DNA of 64,000 nt from Flavobacteriaceae bacterium (GCA_024763245.1 JANTFW010000002.1:26526-90525), one strand, 5' to 3'; shown: positions 12,635-22,456, counted from the stretch's first letter. Notes: generated from the letters alone by a model not told the origin. Translations and numbers: made by a program.

Positions 12635-13522
12635 TTAATTTTTTTTATTTCTCGGATGTGCTTTTTTGTAAATTTTTTTTAAATGCGTTAAGCTTGTATG
12701 GGTATAAACTTGAGTAGATGCTAAACTGCTATGCCCAAGCAATTCTTTAACCACATTTAAATCGGCTCCTTCATCTAGCAAATGCGTAGCAAAAGCATGG
12801 CGAAGTATATGGGGACTTTTTTTTTCCTTTGTAGTAATTAGATTAAAATATTTTGTCACAATTTTATACACTAACGAATCGTAAATCTGTTTCCCCTTAG
12901 CTGTTACTAATAAATAAGGGTGTGTAGTCACAATCGTTTTTTTAAATTCAAGATAATCATCCAATACTTCTAGGGTTGTATCAAGCAAAGGTATAATCCT
13001 TTCTTTATTTCTCTTTCCAAGAACTTTAATTGCCTTGGCCGATCTATCAATAGCATTAGTTTTAAGATGAATCAACTCTGAACGACGCATGCCAGTTGTA
13101 TAAAGCAATTCTAAAATTATATGATCTCTTGCCGTCTCGAAAGTTTTAGGGTAGCCAAAAATACTACTGATTTTCTCTAACTCATCTTTAGAAAAAGGTA
13201 CAATTATTCTATTCTGTGTCTTTAATGATTGATGTGCACTCATAGGATTAGATTCAATAAGTTGCACTTTTTCATAAAACTTATAAAAAGATTTTAGAGC
13301 ACTTAGCTTTCTATTAATGCTCCTGTTGGTAAGTTCATTATTGGCAAGGGAAACAATCCAAGTTCGTATTTGTTTATAAGAAACCTCCAAAATATCAACA
13401 TCCGGATATGTACAATCCAAAAAAAGTTGAAAAGATTGTAAATCCGTACTATATGCTTTTAGCGTATGCTTTGAATATGCTTTTTCATATTCCAGGTATT
13501 CTATAAACTTATGTATAGGCAT
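12635..13522 (-). CDS. xerC: Tyrosine recombinase XerC-like
   Basis: LLYTTGMRRSELIHL, SPHILRHAFATHLLDEGADLNVVKELLGHSSLASTQVYTH. The ATG at 13522 (MPIHKFIEYLEYEKAYS) is preferred over the longer track ORF because upstream codons lie inside a terminator hairpin. Confidence 0.92.
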   Translation of the reverse strand: MPIHKFIEYLEYEKAYSKHTLKAYSTDLQSFQLFLDCTYPDVDILEVSYKQIRTWIVSLANNELTNRSINRKLSALKSFYKFYEKVQLIESNPMSAHQSLKTQNRIIVPFSKDELEKISSIFGYPKTFETARDHIILELLYTTGMRRSELIHLKTNAIDRSAKAIKVLGKRNKERIIPLLDTTLEVLDDYLEFKKTIVTTHPYLLVTAKGKQIYDSLVYKIVTKYFNLITTKEKKSPHILRHAFATHLLDEGADLNVVKELLGHSSLASTQVYTHTSLTHLKKIYKKAHPRNKKN

Positions 13523-13573
13523 AAAAAAACCGTTAGGAAACAAAGTTACAAAAGTCTTTGTTTATCCTAACGG
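13523..13573 (-). terminator. Intrinsic terminator downstream of rpsU, abutting the xerC start codon
   Basis: Minus strand CCGTTAGGATAAACAAAG-acttttgtaa-CTTTGTTTCCTAACGG-TTTTTTT; 16-bp stem with a 2-nt bulge, then 7 T. Confidence 0.85.
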
Positions 13574-13595
13574 TAAAATGTAAATTAATATTATT

Positions 13596-13793
13596 CTAAG
13601 CTTGTTCTTCTGCAGTTCTTTTACGCTGAATATACGACGCTTTAATATTTTGTTTTCGGTATTTTACTGATGGCTTCGTAAATTGCTTTTTATCACGTAG
13701 TGTTCGCATTACCTTAGTACGGTCAAATTTTCTTTTAAACCTTTTTAAAGCTCTATCAATATTTTCTCCATCCTTAATTGGTATGATTAACAT
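13596..13793 (-). CDS. rpsU: 30S ribosomal protein S21
   Basis: 65 aa; MLIIPIKDGENIDRALKRFKRKFDRTKVMRTLRDKKQFTKPSVKYRKQ. Confidence 0.96.
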   Translation of the reverse strand: MLIIPIKDGENIDRALKRFKRKFDRTKVMRTLRDKKQFTKPSVKYRKQNIKASYIQRKRTAEEQA

Positions 13794-13997
13794 AGTTTGG
13801 CACCTCCTTTCAACTGTATTCTATTTAATGGTTATTTTAGCATGCAAATGTACTATAATTTATAATATAGACCATATATTATTTAAAAATTATTTTTTTG
13901 AGGAAAAACTTATCATTTTTTTGGGATTGTCTTAATAAAAACAAATTCGTTTTTATTTTTTTTATTATTTTTACGGTTTATTATACAAATATTATAT

Positions 13998-14921
13998 ATG
14001 ATGAACAAAATTACATTTTTCTTTTTGTTATTCTCATTCTCTTCTTTGTCTTATTTGCAAGCACAACAGGATGCTCAATATACACATTACACCAATAACA
14101 TGAATGTGGTAAATCCTGCGTATGCCGGTTCAAAAGGAACACTGAGTCTTGGGATGCTGGGACGAACCCAATGGGTTGGTTTTGATGATGCCCCTAAAAC
14201 ATTTACATTTGCTGCACATGCTCCTGTTGGAGAACGAATGGGCTTGGGTTTATCAATGATTAGTGATGCTATTGGGCCTGTAAAAGAACAAAATATATAT
14301 GTAGATGTTTCTTATACCATCCCTACTTCAGAAACCACAAAACTAGCCTTTGGTCTTAAAGGAGGGTTAAGTATTATGAATGTTAACCTTACGGAACTTT
14401 CCTTGCCGGAAACTTCACCATTAATGGATCCTTCGTTTTCAAGTGATTTAAATAATACGTATCCAAACTTTGGTGCGGGATTATTTTTCTACTCCGATAA
14501 ATATTATGTAGGGCTTTCTGTACCCAACATTATTGAAAGTTTACATTTTGACCAATCTATTGGTGATGCTTCAGAGGTAATGCACGGTTTTCTTACAGCA
14601 GGTTATGTGTTTAGCTTGACCGACAAATTAAAGTTTAAACCGGCAACATTGGTTAAAGTAGCTAAAGGAGCCCCTGTATCCTTTGATGTATCCGGTAGCT
14701 TCCTAATCAATGAAAAGTTTGAAATAGGTGCCAATTATCGCTATGATGATTCTGTATCCGGTACATTTTTACTAAATACCTCTAGAGACTTTAGGATTGG
14801 ATATGCCTACGATTATACAATTTCTAATTTTGGAGATTACAACTCCGGATCTCACGAAATTATTTTGTTATGGGATATCCAAATGATTAAAGATAATGTT
14901 AAATCTCCTCGATTCTTTTAA
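13998..14921 (+). CDS. PorP/SprF family type IX secretion system membrane protein
   Basis: 307 aa; signal peptide then QQDAQYTHYTNNMNVVNPAYAGSKGTLSLGMLGRTQWVGFDDAPKTFTFAAHAPV, typical of the PorP/SprF family. Confidence 0.9.
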   Translation: MMNKITFFFLLFSFSSLSYLQAQQDAQYTHYTNNMNVVNPAYAGSKGTLSLGMLGRTQWVGFDDAPKTFTFAAHAPVGERMGLGLSMISDAIGPVKEQNIYVDVSYTIPTSETTKLAFGLKGGLSIMNVNLTELSLPETSPLMDPSFSSDLNNTYPNFGAGLFFYSDKYYVGLSVPNIIESLHFDQSIGDASEVMHGFLTAGYVFSLTDKLKFKPATLVKVAKGAPVSFDVSGSFLINEKFEIGANYRYDDSVSGTFLLNTSRDFRIGYAYDYTISNFGDYNSGSHEIILLWDIQMIKDNVKSPRFF

Positions 14922-14938
14922 TTCAACACACATTTACA

Positions 14939-16537
14939 ATGAAAAAAATACTACTCATTTTTTTATCACTTGCTTCTCTTTATAGTTTTGCTCAAAAATC
15001 AGGAAAGTACAGTATCAATAATTTAGAAATCAATACCGAATACTCTGATTTTGGAGCCTCTTACTACAAAAACAAACAGGTCGTCTTTTCAAGTCCTAAA
15101 AAGAAAACACTTTTATCCTATATCATAAAAAGTGAATGGGAACCTAACAAACAAGAATTCCTAGATCTTTATTCTGCTGATATGGATATTGATGGAGAAC
15201 TCATTAATAAAACCAAACTGAACAAAGATGTCAACTCAAAATGGCACGAAGCAGATGTAGCTTTTACTTCCGATTTTAAAACCGTCTATTTTACACGTGA
15301 TAACTTTCACGCTTCCAATCTTGAAAAAGATAGTACAGGAATGACCAATTTAGCTCTATTTAAAGCAACCGTAAACGAGGATGGTACTTGGACCGATGTA
15401 GTTCCTTTGCCCTTAAATAACAAAAACTACTCGGTGGGTCATCCTGCCTTATCTAAGGATGATTCAAAAATATATTTTGTTTCCGACATGCCGGGCTCTG
15501 TGGGTATGACCGATATTTATGTAGCCGATATTTTAGAAAATAACACCTTTAGTAATCCTAGAAATCTTTCTTCAATTAACACCTCAGGTCGCGAAATGTT
15601 TCCCTATATGAGTAAAGATGATGTATTATATTTTTCTTCTGATGGCAGAAACGGGCTTGGAAATCTAGATATCTATGCCAGTAAAAATGATAACGGTACT
15701 TTTTCTGACCCTATTCCTTTAGATGCTCCATTAAATAGTAAAGCAGATGATTTTGCTTTTATTATAAATCCAGAGAAAAAAACAGGTTATTTTTCTTCAA
15801 ATCGTTCCGGAGGAAAAGGAGATGATGACATCTATTCTTTTGTTGAAGAGGAGCCTATCCAATTTGAATGTAATCAAAGTATTATTGCAAAAATTATTGA
15901 TGCTAAAACAGCTAAGCCTTTAGCCGGTGCAAAATTATATGTTTTCCATAATGGAGAAATGACTGATGAAATTACTCTCGATGAAAATGCTACCTATAAC
16001 ATGGATGTAGATTGTAAAGAACACTATAGTTTTAAAGTACAAATGGAGGGCTATACGCCAAATGAGGAAGAGGTAAACACTTCTGAAAGACCGGAATACA
16101 CGAACAAACTTGAAATTGGACTCCATCCCATACCAATCCCTGTTGTTGAAGTACCGCGTATTATCTTAGATCCCGTATATTTTGATTTTGATAAATATAA
16201 CATTCGCCAATCTATAGACGCCGATCAAGAGTTAGATAAGATTGTCGCAATTATGAATCAATATCCTGAAATGATTGTATCCATTGAATCTTTTACTGAT
16301 TCTCGTGGAGATGCAGCTTATAATAAGATACTGTCTTTAAACAGAGCAAAAGCTACTAAGGAATATATGGTTAAAAAAGGCATAGATGCAAACCGTATTG
16401 TTGGTGTAAAAGGTATGGGTGAAGAAAACTTAGTTAACGCTTGTGACGGCTCTACAAAGTGTTCTGAAGAAGAACATCAACTCAATCGTAGAACTGAGTT
16501 TGTGATTGTCAATCCGGAATCCTATCAAAAGAAATAA
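14939..16537 (+). CDS. OmpA-family protein with PD40-like repeats
   Basis: 532 aa; repeats such as YFTRDNF, YFVSDMPGSVGMTDIYVADI, YFSSDGRNGLGNLDIYAS, YFSSNRSGGKGDDDIYSF; C-terminal OmpA peptidoglycan-binding domain. Confidence 0.9.
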   Translation: MKKILLIFLSLASLYSFAQKSGKYSINNLEINTEYSDFGASYYKNKQVVFSSPKKKTLLSYIIKSEWEPNKQEFLDLYSADMDIDGELINKTKLNKDVNSKWHEADVAFTSDFKTVYFTRDNFHASNLEKDSTGMTNLALFKATVNEDGTWTDVVPLPLNNKNYSVGHPALSKDDSKIYFVSDMPGSVGMTDIYVADILENNTFSNPRNLSSINTSGREMFPYMSKDDVLYFSSDGRNGLGNLDIYASKNDNGTFSDPIPLDAPLNSKADDFAFIINPEKKTGYFSSNRSGGKGDDDIYSFVEEEPIQFECNQSIIAKIIDAKTAKPLAGAKLYVFHNGEMTDEITLDENATYNMDVDCKEHYSFKVQMEGYTPNEEEVNTSERPEYTNKLEIGLHPIPIPVVEVPRIILDPVYFDFDKYNIRQSIDADQELDKIVAIMNQYPEMIVSIESFTDSRGDAAYNKILSLNRAKATKEYMVKKGIDANRIVGVKGMGEENLVNACDGSTKCSEEEHQLNRRTEFVIVNPESYQKK

Positions 16538-16553
16538 GTACTAAACCAATACC

Positions 16554-16587
16554 AAAAAGCGTTTCACATTTGAGACGCTTTTTTTTT
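16554..16587 (+). terminator. Intrinsic terminator after the OmpA-family gene, immediately upstream of anmK
   Basis: AAAAAGCGTTTC-acattt-GAGACGCTTTTTTTTT; the run of T ends 3 nt before ATG 16591. Confidence 0.85.
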
Positions 16588-16590
16588 CGA

Positions 16591-17640
16591 ATGAAACAAG
16601 AAATGTATGCTATTGGAGTAATGAGTGGAACCTCCTTAGATGGAGTGGATTTGGTATATACTAAAATCACTTATGATCATCATTACTCCTATAACATCAT
16701 CGCTTCTGATACCATCCCCTACTCAGATATTTGGCAAAAAAAATTAAGAGAGGCTTTTACATCTTCTGCTCTGGAAATTACAAAGCTTAATATTACTTAT
16801 GCTAAATTACTTGGTACCTTTATCAATACTTTTATCACAAAACACAACCTTAAAAAAATAGATTTTATTGCCTCACATGGTCATACTATTTTTCACAATC
16901 CCGAGGAATCCTACACACTACAAATTGGGGATGGTGCTACACTAGCACAAATGTGTAACATCAATGTGGTTAGCGATTTTAGAACCCAAGATGTCGCTAT
17001 GGGTGGACAGGGTGCTCCCTTGGTACCAATAGGTGATCTTTTATTTTTTAAAGAATATGATTATTGTGTTAACATAGGTGGCTTTGCCAATATCTCATTC
17101 GATGAAAATTCGGTGAGACAAGCCTTTGATATTTGCCCGGCTAACATCATATTAAATCATTTTACACGTAAACTTGGCAAAGCATATGATGATCAAGGAA
17201 AAATAGCAAAAAGTGGTACTATTAATACTGATTTACTCAAAAAACTAAACCACTTAAAACTTTATAATAAAAAGAATGCTATGGGGTATGAAGTGGTCCT
17301 TTCAGATTTTATCCCCCTAATCAATTCTTACCAATTATCTGTAGAAGATGTATTGCAAACCTATGTAGAACATATTGCAATGCGCATTGCAAAATCTCTA
17401 CAACCCAACACAAAAACATTAGTAACAGGAGGGGGTGCATACAACACTTACCTGATTAATCGTCTTCAATATTATTCTGACTCAGAAATAATTCTACCTA
17501 ATAATGAATTGATCAATTACAAAGAAGCGCTTATTTTTGCTTTGTTGGGATTCCTAAAAATTCAAAATAAACCCAATATCTTGGCTTCGGTTACAGGAGC
17601 TCTAAAAGATCATTCCGGCGGAGTATATTTTAAGGTTTAG
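16591..17640 (+). CDS. anmK: Anhydro-N-acetylmuramic acid kinase
   Basis: AIGVMSGTSLDGVDLVYTK, SHGHTIFHNP, GGFANIS. Start at 16591 preferred; the track start at 16570 lies inside the terminator hairpin. Confidence 0.93.
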   Translation: MKQEMYAIGVMSGTSLDGVDLVYTKITYDHHYSYNIIASDTIPYSDIWQKKLREAFTSSALEITKLNITYAKLLGTFINTFITKHNLKKIDFIASHGHTIFHNPEESYTLQIGDGATLAQMCNINVVSDFRTQDVAMGGQGAPLVPIGDLLFFKEYDYCVNIGGFANISFDENSVRQAFDICPANIILNHFTRKLGKAYDDQGKIAKSGTINTDLLKKLNHLKLYNKKNAMGYEVVLSDFIPLINSYQLSVEDVLQTYVEHIAMRIAKSLQPNTKTLVTGGGAYNTYLINRLQYYSDSEIILPNNELINYKEALIFALLGFLKIQNKPNILASVTGALKDHSGGVYFKV

Positions 17641-17779
17641 TTACCAAGCAATACTTTTAGTTTATTTTTATCCTTGTAATAAGAGACTACAGAGTATATT
17701 TTTAATATATCTATATAACTTATTGATTAACAGATTTATATAATGTTATAGATATCCTAAAATGGATATAATTTTTTTG

Positions 17780-17787
17780 TACTTTTG
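17780..17787 (+). promoter_or_regulatory. -7 element upstream of nhaD
   Basis: TACTTTTG matches TAnnTTTG. Confidence 0.45.
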
Positions 17788-17810
17788 TGACTTAAATCTT
17801 AAATCAAATT

Positions 17811-19184
17811 ATGATGACTTCTATTATTATTTTAATATTTGTTCTCGGTTACCTCAGTATCACACTTGAACACCCATTAAAACTTGATAAAACAGTACCC
17901 GCTTTATTAATGGCGGTTCTTATGTGGGCACTATTAGCACTGGGTTTTCAAAACGGAATGTTTGATGTGATAAATGGTGAAAACCAAGTTTTTAATTTCT
18001 TGAAAGATGGGGAGATGGCTCAGGAAGGTTTTCATAGTTTATTGTTGCACCATCTAGGTAAAACAGCTGAAATATTGGTATTTCTTATTGGTGCCATGAC
18101 CATCGTTGAAATTATTGACCTTCATGAAGGTTTTGACATTCTTAAAAGTTGGATAAAAGCCAAAACCAAAAAACAACTATTATGGATTATAGCTATCTTA
18201 GCCTTTGTACTTTCAGCTATTATTGATAACTTAACGGCAACCATAGTTCTCATCACATTATTACGTAAACTAGTGACCAAAAAAGAAGACCGATTGTGGT
18301 TTGCCGGACTTATTGTTATTGCGGCAAATGCCGGTGGTGCTTGGTCGCCGATTGGTGATGTAACCACCACAATGTTGTGGATTGGCAAGCGGGTTTCTGC
18401 AGCTCACTTGGTAGAAAGACTAATATTACCCTCTATAGTATCTGTTGTTATTCCGGTTTTTATTGCCAGTTTTTTACCAGCTTTCAAAGGAAATATTCAT
18501 GTAGATGTTAAAGATGATAACGAAGTTAAACATCGGTTACTGAGTAGTAAAAGAATGTTATTTTTAGGTTTAGGCATGATGATCTTTGTACCCATTTTTA
18601 AAACGATAACCCACCTTCCACCTTATCTTGGTATGATGCTAGGCTTAGGAATCGTGTGGTTAGTATCTGAATACATACACCCTGAGGAAGATTTCTCGGA
18701 AGAGCGCAAACATCTGTACTCACCCCACAAAGCATTGTCTAGAATTGAAATGTCCAGTATCTTATTCTTCTTAGGAATTCTAATGGCTGTGGCAGCTCTG
18801 GAATCACTTGTTTATGGCGCTACCCAATCCGGTGAAATGGTTGGCACACTACGCTATCTAGCAGAAGTACTTAAAGGAGCCATACCTAATGATAGTATCG
18901 TAATACTTCTACTTGGAGTTTTATCTGCCATTATTGATAATGTACCTTTGGTCGCTGCCTCAATGGGTATGTATAATGCTCCTATAGATGCATCTATTTG
19001 GCATTTAATCGCCTACTCTGCCGGTACCGGTGGTAGTATGCTTATTATTGGATCTGCTGCAGGAGTAGCTGCGATGGGTATGGAAAAAATAGATTTTCTC
19101 TGGTATTTCAAAAAAATAACCTGGTTAGCTGCCATTGGTTTTGTGGCAGGATATTTGCTCTTGCTTGTTATGGAATCCTTATAA
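17811..19184 (+). CDS. nhaD: Sodium:proton antiporter NhaD
   Basis: 457 aa; membrane protein with NAGGAWSPIGDVTTTMLWI and SAIIDNVPLVAASMGMY. Confidence 0.93.
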   Translation: MMTSIIILIFVLGYLSITLEHPLKLDKTVPALLMAVLMWALLALGFQNGMFDVINGENQVFNFLKDGEMAQEGFHSLLLHHLGKTAEILVFLIGAMTIVEIIDLHEGFDILKSWIKAKTKKQLLWIIAILAFVLSAIIDNLTATIVLITLLRKLVTKKEDRLWFAGLIVIAANAGGAWSPIGDVTTTMLWIGKRVSAAHLVERLILPSIVSVVIPVFIASFLPAFKGNIHVDVKDDNEVKHRLLSSKRMLFLGLGMMIFVPIFKTITHLPPYLGMMLGLGIVWLVSEYIHPEEDFSEERKHLYSPHKALSRIEMSSILFFLGILMAVAALESLVYGATQSGEMVGTLRYLAEVLKGAIPNDSIVILLLGVLSAIIDNVPLVAASMGMYNAPIDASIWHLIAYSAGTGGSMLIIGSAAGVAAMGMEKIDFLWYFKKITWLAAIGFVAGYLLLLVMESL

Positions 19185-19235
19185 ACAATTAAATCCCGTT
19201 TTTTTCGTTAGAAATAACTCATAATACCATTAACT

Positions 19236-19937
19236 ATGTTTTTAGCCTTACAACAAGCCGGTCAAGTTGCACAAAAAGCTGCCGAAGAAATCGCATCTGA
19301 AGAAAAAACACTTTCCATTATAGATTTAATCAGTAATGCCGGAGTTGGCGGTCAAGTTATTATCTTAATTCTACTGATAATGCTTGCCGTTGCCCTATTT
19401 ATTTATTTTGAAAGAATCTCTGCCATAAAGGCCGCGTCTAAAATGGATAGCAATTTTATGAATCAGATAAAAGACCATGTCAGTAATGGTAAATTAGACG
19501 CTGCAAAAGTGCTTTGTGCTCAAACCAAATCACCTGCTGCTCGACTCATTGAAAAAGGAATTTCCCGTATAGGAAAACCTCTTGAAGATATCAATAAAGC
19601 TATTGAAAATGCCGGAAGTCTCGAGATCTACAAATTGGAGAAAAACGTCAGTATTTTGGCAACTATTGCCGGTGCTGCACCAATGATTGGGTTTTTAGGA
19701 ACCGTAGTGGGTATGATTTTGGCATTCCACGAAATGGCCACCAGTAGCGGCCAAGCTGAAATGGGTTCTTTAGCTGGTGGTATTTATACCGCAATGACTA
19801 CCACTGTTGCCGGTTTAATTGTCGGAATTATTGCTTACATAACTTACAACCATTTGGTAGTGCGAACCGATAAAGTTGTACATCAAATGGAAGCAAAATC
19901 GGTGGAGTTCCTAGACTTACTCAATGAACCGGTTTAG
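19236..19937 (+). CDS. exbB: MotA/TolQ/ExbB proton channel family protein
   Basis: 233 aa; IAGAAPMIGFLGTVVGMILAFHEMA, AGGIYTAMTTTVAGLIVGIIAYITYN. Confidence 0.93.
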   Translation: MFLALQQAGQVAQKAAEEIASEEKTLSIIDLISNAGVGGQVIILILLIMLAVALFIYFERISAIKAASKMDSNFMNQIKDHVSNGKLDAAKVLCAQTKSPAARLIEKGISRIGKPLEDINKAIENAGSLEIYKLEKNVSILATIAGAAPMIGFLGTVVGMILAFHEMATSSGQAEMGSLAGGIYTAMTTTVAGLIVGIIAYITYNHLVVRTDKVVHQMEAKSVEFLDLLNEPV

Positions 19938-19961
19938 AACAAGCACATTAACATCTAAGTA

Positions 19962-20348
19962 ATGAATTTTAAAAACAGAAATAAAGTTAGTCCTGAATTT
20001 AGTATGTCATCAATGACAGACATTGTTTTCTTGTTGTTGATTTTCTTTATGCTTACTTCTAATGCTCCCAATGCACTGGATATGATTTTGCCAAAGGCTA
20101 AAGGAAAATCGACCAACACTCAGAATGTATCAGTGAGCATTAAGAAAAATATGACCTACTATGTTAATGGCAAAAGAACCAAAGCAAACTTAATTGAGAA
20201 CCAATTAAAATCTGTCCTAGGAAACAAAGACAAACCAACGATTATGCTTCGAGTAGAAGAAAGTGTTCCTATTGAAAAAGCGGTTTTGGTAATGGATATT
20301 GCAAATAGAAATAAATATAAAGTAATACTGGCTGTTCGGCCAAAATAG
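19962..20348 (+). CDS. exbD: ExbD/TolR family biopolymer transporter
   Basis: 128 aa; FSMSSMTDIVFLLLIFFMLTS; directly after exbB. Confidence 0.93.
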   Translation: MNFKNRNKVSPEFSMSSMTDIVFLLLIFFMLTSNAPNALDMILPKAKGKSTNTQNVSVSIKKNMTYYVNGKRTKANLIENQLKSVLGNKDKPTIMLRVEESVPIEKAVLVMDIANRNKYKVILAVRPK

Positions 20349-20366
20349 CCATAATATTGTATAATT

Positions 20367-21179
20367 ATGCCTTTATTAGACACCATACATAAAAGAAAAT
20401 CGGCGACAAAGACAGCCATTATTATGGCACTGTTAATCGTTTCCTTTTTCTTTGTGGGGATGCAATACCTAGATCCTCCAGAGGAAATGGGTATTGAAGT
20501 TAATTTTGGCACCTCCAATACAGGCAGTGGAGACATACAGCCTATGACTCCCGTAAAATCGGAACCTAAACCACAGGCAGCACCACAAGAAACTACACCA
20601 CAAACACCTACTGAAACTGCCGACGAAGTACTGACACAAGAAACGGATGATGCTCCTGTGGTCACTCCAAAACCTAAACCCAAACCTAAACAAGAAACAC
20701 CCAAACCGGTTGAGCCAAAACCCAAACCAAAGCCTAAAAAACCCGATCAATCCACCTCTGATGCAATGAATAGTATTTTAAACGGTCCCAGCTCAGATGG
20801 GGAAAGCACTCAGGGCGAAGGTAACGATCAAACGGGAGGTGATAAAGGACAAATAGACGGGAACCCGTATGCGAATTCTTACTATGGTGGTGGCTCTGGC
20901 AATGGCAGTGGTTATGGATTAAAAGGCAGAAGCAAAACTTCTAATAATAAATATCCACAAGAGTGCAATGAAGAAGGACGCGTCGTGGTAAAAATAGAAG
21001 TGGATAGAAATGGAAAAGTCATTAAAGCCATACCGGGTGTAAAAGGTACTACTAATTCAGCTCCTTGTCTATTAGATCCAGCAAAGAGAACGGCACTGTC
21101 TTATCGTTTTAATAGAGATACAAAGGCACCTACCAAGCAAATAGGTTTTGTTATCATTGATTTCTCTCTGGGACAATAA
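20367..21179 (+). CDS. TonB-like energy transducer
   Basis: 270 aa; one N-terminal TM, (PK)n-rich linker, C-terminal TonB-like domain; follows exbBD. Confidence 0.82.
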   Translation: MPLLDTIHKRKSATKTAIIMALLIVSFFFVGMQYLDPPEEMGIEVNFGTSNTGSGDIQPMTPVKSEPKPQAAPQETTPQTPTETADEVLTQETDDAPVVTPKPKPKPKQETPKPVEPKPKPKPKKPDQSTSDAMNSILNGPSSDGESTQGEGNDQTGGDKGQIDGNPYANSYYGGGSGNGSGYGLKGRSKTSNNKYPQECNEEGRVVVKIEVDRNGKVIKAIPGVKGTTNSAPCLLDPAKRTALSYRFNRDTKAPTKQIGFVIIDFSLGQ

Positions 21180-22396
21180 TGACCTATAATCAAACCATAA
21201 ACTGGTTATTTGCACAACTGCCTATGTATCAAAGGCAGGGTAAAACCGCTTTTAAAAAAGATTTGACCAACAGTATCGCCTTATCTGAATATCTCGATCA
21301 TCCTGAAAAGAAATTTAAAAGTATTCACGTAGCCGGTACTAATGGTAAAGGGTCCACAAGTCATATGTTAGCTTCTATTTTACAAGAAGCCGGTTACAAG
21401 GTGGGGTTATATACATCGCCTCATCTAAAAGATTTTAGAGAACGCATAAAAATTAACGGTACTTGTATTCGGAAAAATTGTGTTATTAATTTTGTAAAAA
21501 AACATCAACTATTTTTAGAAAAACAAGGTCTTTCGTTTTTTGAAATGACAGTGGGTATGGCTTTTGACTATTTCGCCAAAAAAGAAGTTGACATTGCCAT
21601 CATTGAAGTAGGATTAGGTGGACGCTTAGATTCTACAAACATCCTTAAACCGGAATTGAGTATTATTACCAACATCGGTTATGATCACACCCAATTTTTA
21701 GGAAATACCTTAGCCGAAATAGCTATGGAAAAAGCGGGAATCATAAAAAAAAATACGCCTACTGTTATTGGGGAAACCCTTCCGGAAACCCTTCCGGTAT
21801 TTAGAAAAAACGCTGTTAAGCAGAACAGTAAATTAATTATTGCAGAAAACTATAACGGCATCCTTTATCCATCGGATTTGAAAGGCAACTATCAAACACA
21901 TAATATCAAGACTGTACTGACTAGTATAAATGTCCTTAAAAAACAGGGATGGAAAATTACAGCTAAACATAGCCAAAAAGGACTTATTAATGTGGTTAAT
22001 AACACCGGATTATTCGGACGATGGCAGCTACTCGGGAGGACACCAAAAATTATTTGTGATACGGCACATAACAAAGAGGGACTACAATATACCCTTACCC
22101 AACTTCACGAGGAGCATTTTAATCGATTACATATAGTTCTAGGTGTGGTTAATGACAAAAATTTAGCTACTATTCTACCCTTATTCCCTAAAGAAGCGAT
22201 TTATTACTTTTGTCAGGCAAAAGTTCCTAGAGCACTTGATGCTGCTTTATTACAAGAGAAGGCTTCGGAATTTCAATTGACAGGAAAAACATATCCTTCT
22301 GTAAATGATGCGTTTAAGCAAGCAAAGCTGCACGCCCACCCATCCGATTTAATCTATGTAGGCGGAAGTACTTTTGTCGTAGCAGAAATTGTCTAA
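21179..22396 (+). CDS. folC: Folylpolyglutamate synthase / dihydrofolate synthase
   Basis: 405 aa; HVAGTNGKGSTSHMLASILQEAGYKVGLYTSPHL, IIEVGLGGRLDSTNI; start overlaps the upstream stop (TAATG). Confidence 0.95.
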   Translation: MTYNQTINWLFAQLPMYQRQGKTAFKKDLTNSIALSEYLDHPEKKFKSIHVAGTNGKGSTSHMLASILQEAGYKVGLYTSPHLKDFRERIKINGTCIRKNCVINFVKKHQLFLEKQGLSFFEMTVGMAFDYFAKKEVDIAIIEVGLGGRLDSTNILKPELSIITNIGYDHTQFLGNTLAEIAMEKAGIIKKNTPTVIGETLPETLPVFRKNAVKQNSKLIIAENYNGILYPSDLKGNYQTHNIKTVLTSINVLKKQGWKITAKHSQKGLINVVNNTGLFGRWQLLGRTPKIICDTAHNKEGLQYTLTQLHEEHFNRLHIVLGVVNDKNLATILPLFPKEAIYYFCQAKVPRALDAALLQEKASEFQLTGKTYPSVNDAFKQAKLHAHPSDLIYVGGSTFVVAEIV

Positions 22397-22414
22397 TATT
22401 TTTTAACTTTTTTC

Positions 22415-22445
22415 TTTGTCTTTACCAAAAATGATTCTATATTTG
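22415..22445 (+). promoter_or_regulatory. Bacteroidetes-type promoter for the tRNA-Val pair
   Basis: TTTG (22415-22418), 19 nt, TATATTTG (22438-22445), 11 nt before the tRNA. Confidence 0.75.
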
Positions 22446-22456
22446 CATCCGCTTTC

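Noticed and set aside
12635-13543. Tyrosine recombinase as evidence of an integrated mobile element
   Set aside because: Sequence and rpsU-xerC-hpf context indicate housekeeping XerC; no att repeats or cargo genes seen, and flanking tRNAs are intact.
20159-20750. Minus-strand 188-aa and 93-aa ORFs rich in G/S/C/F
   Set aside because: Antisense of the Pro/Lys-rich TonB linker; the low-complexity composition explains the open frames.
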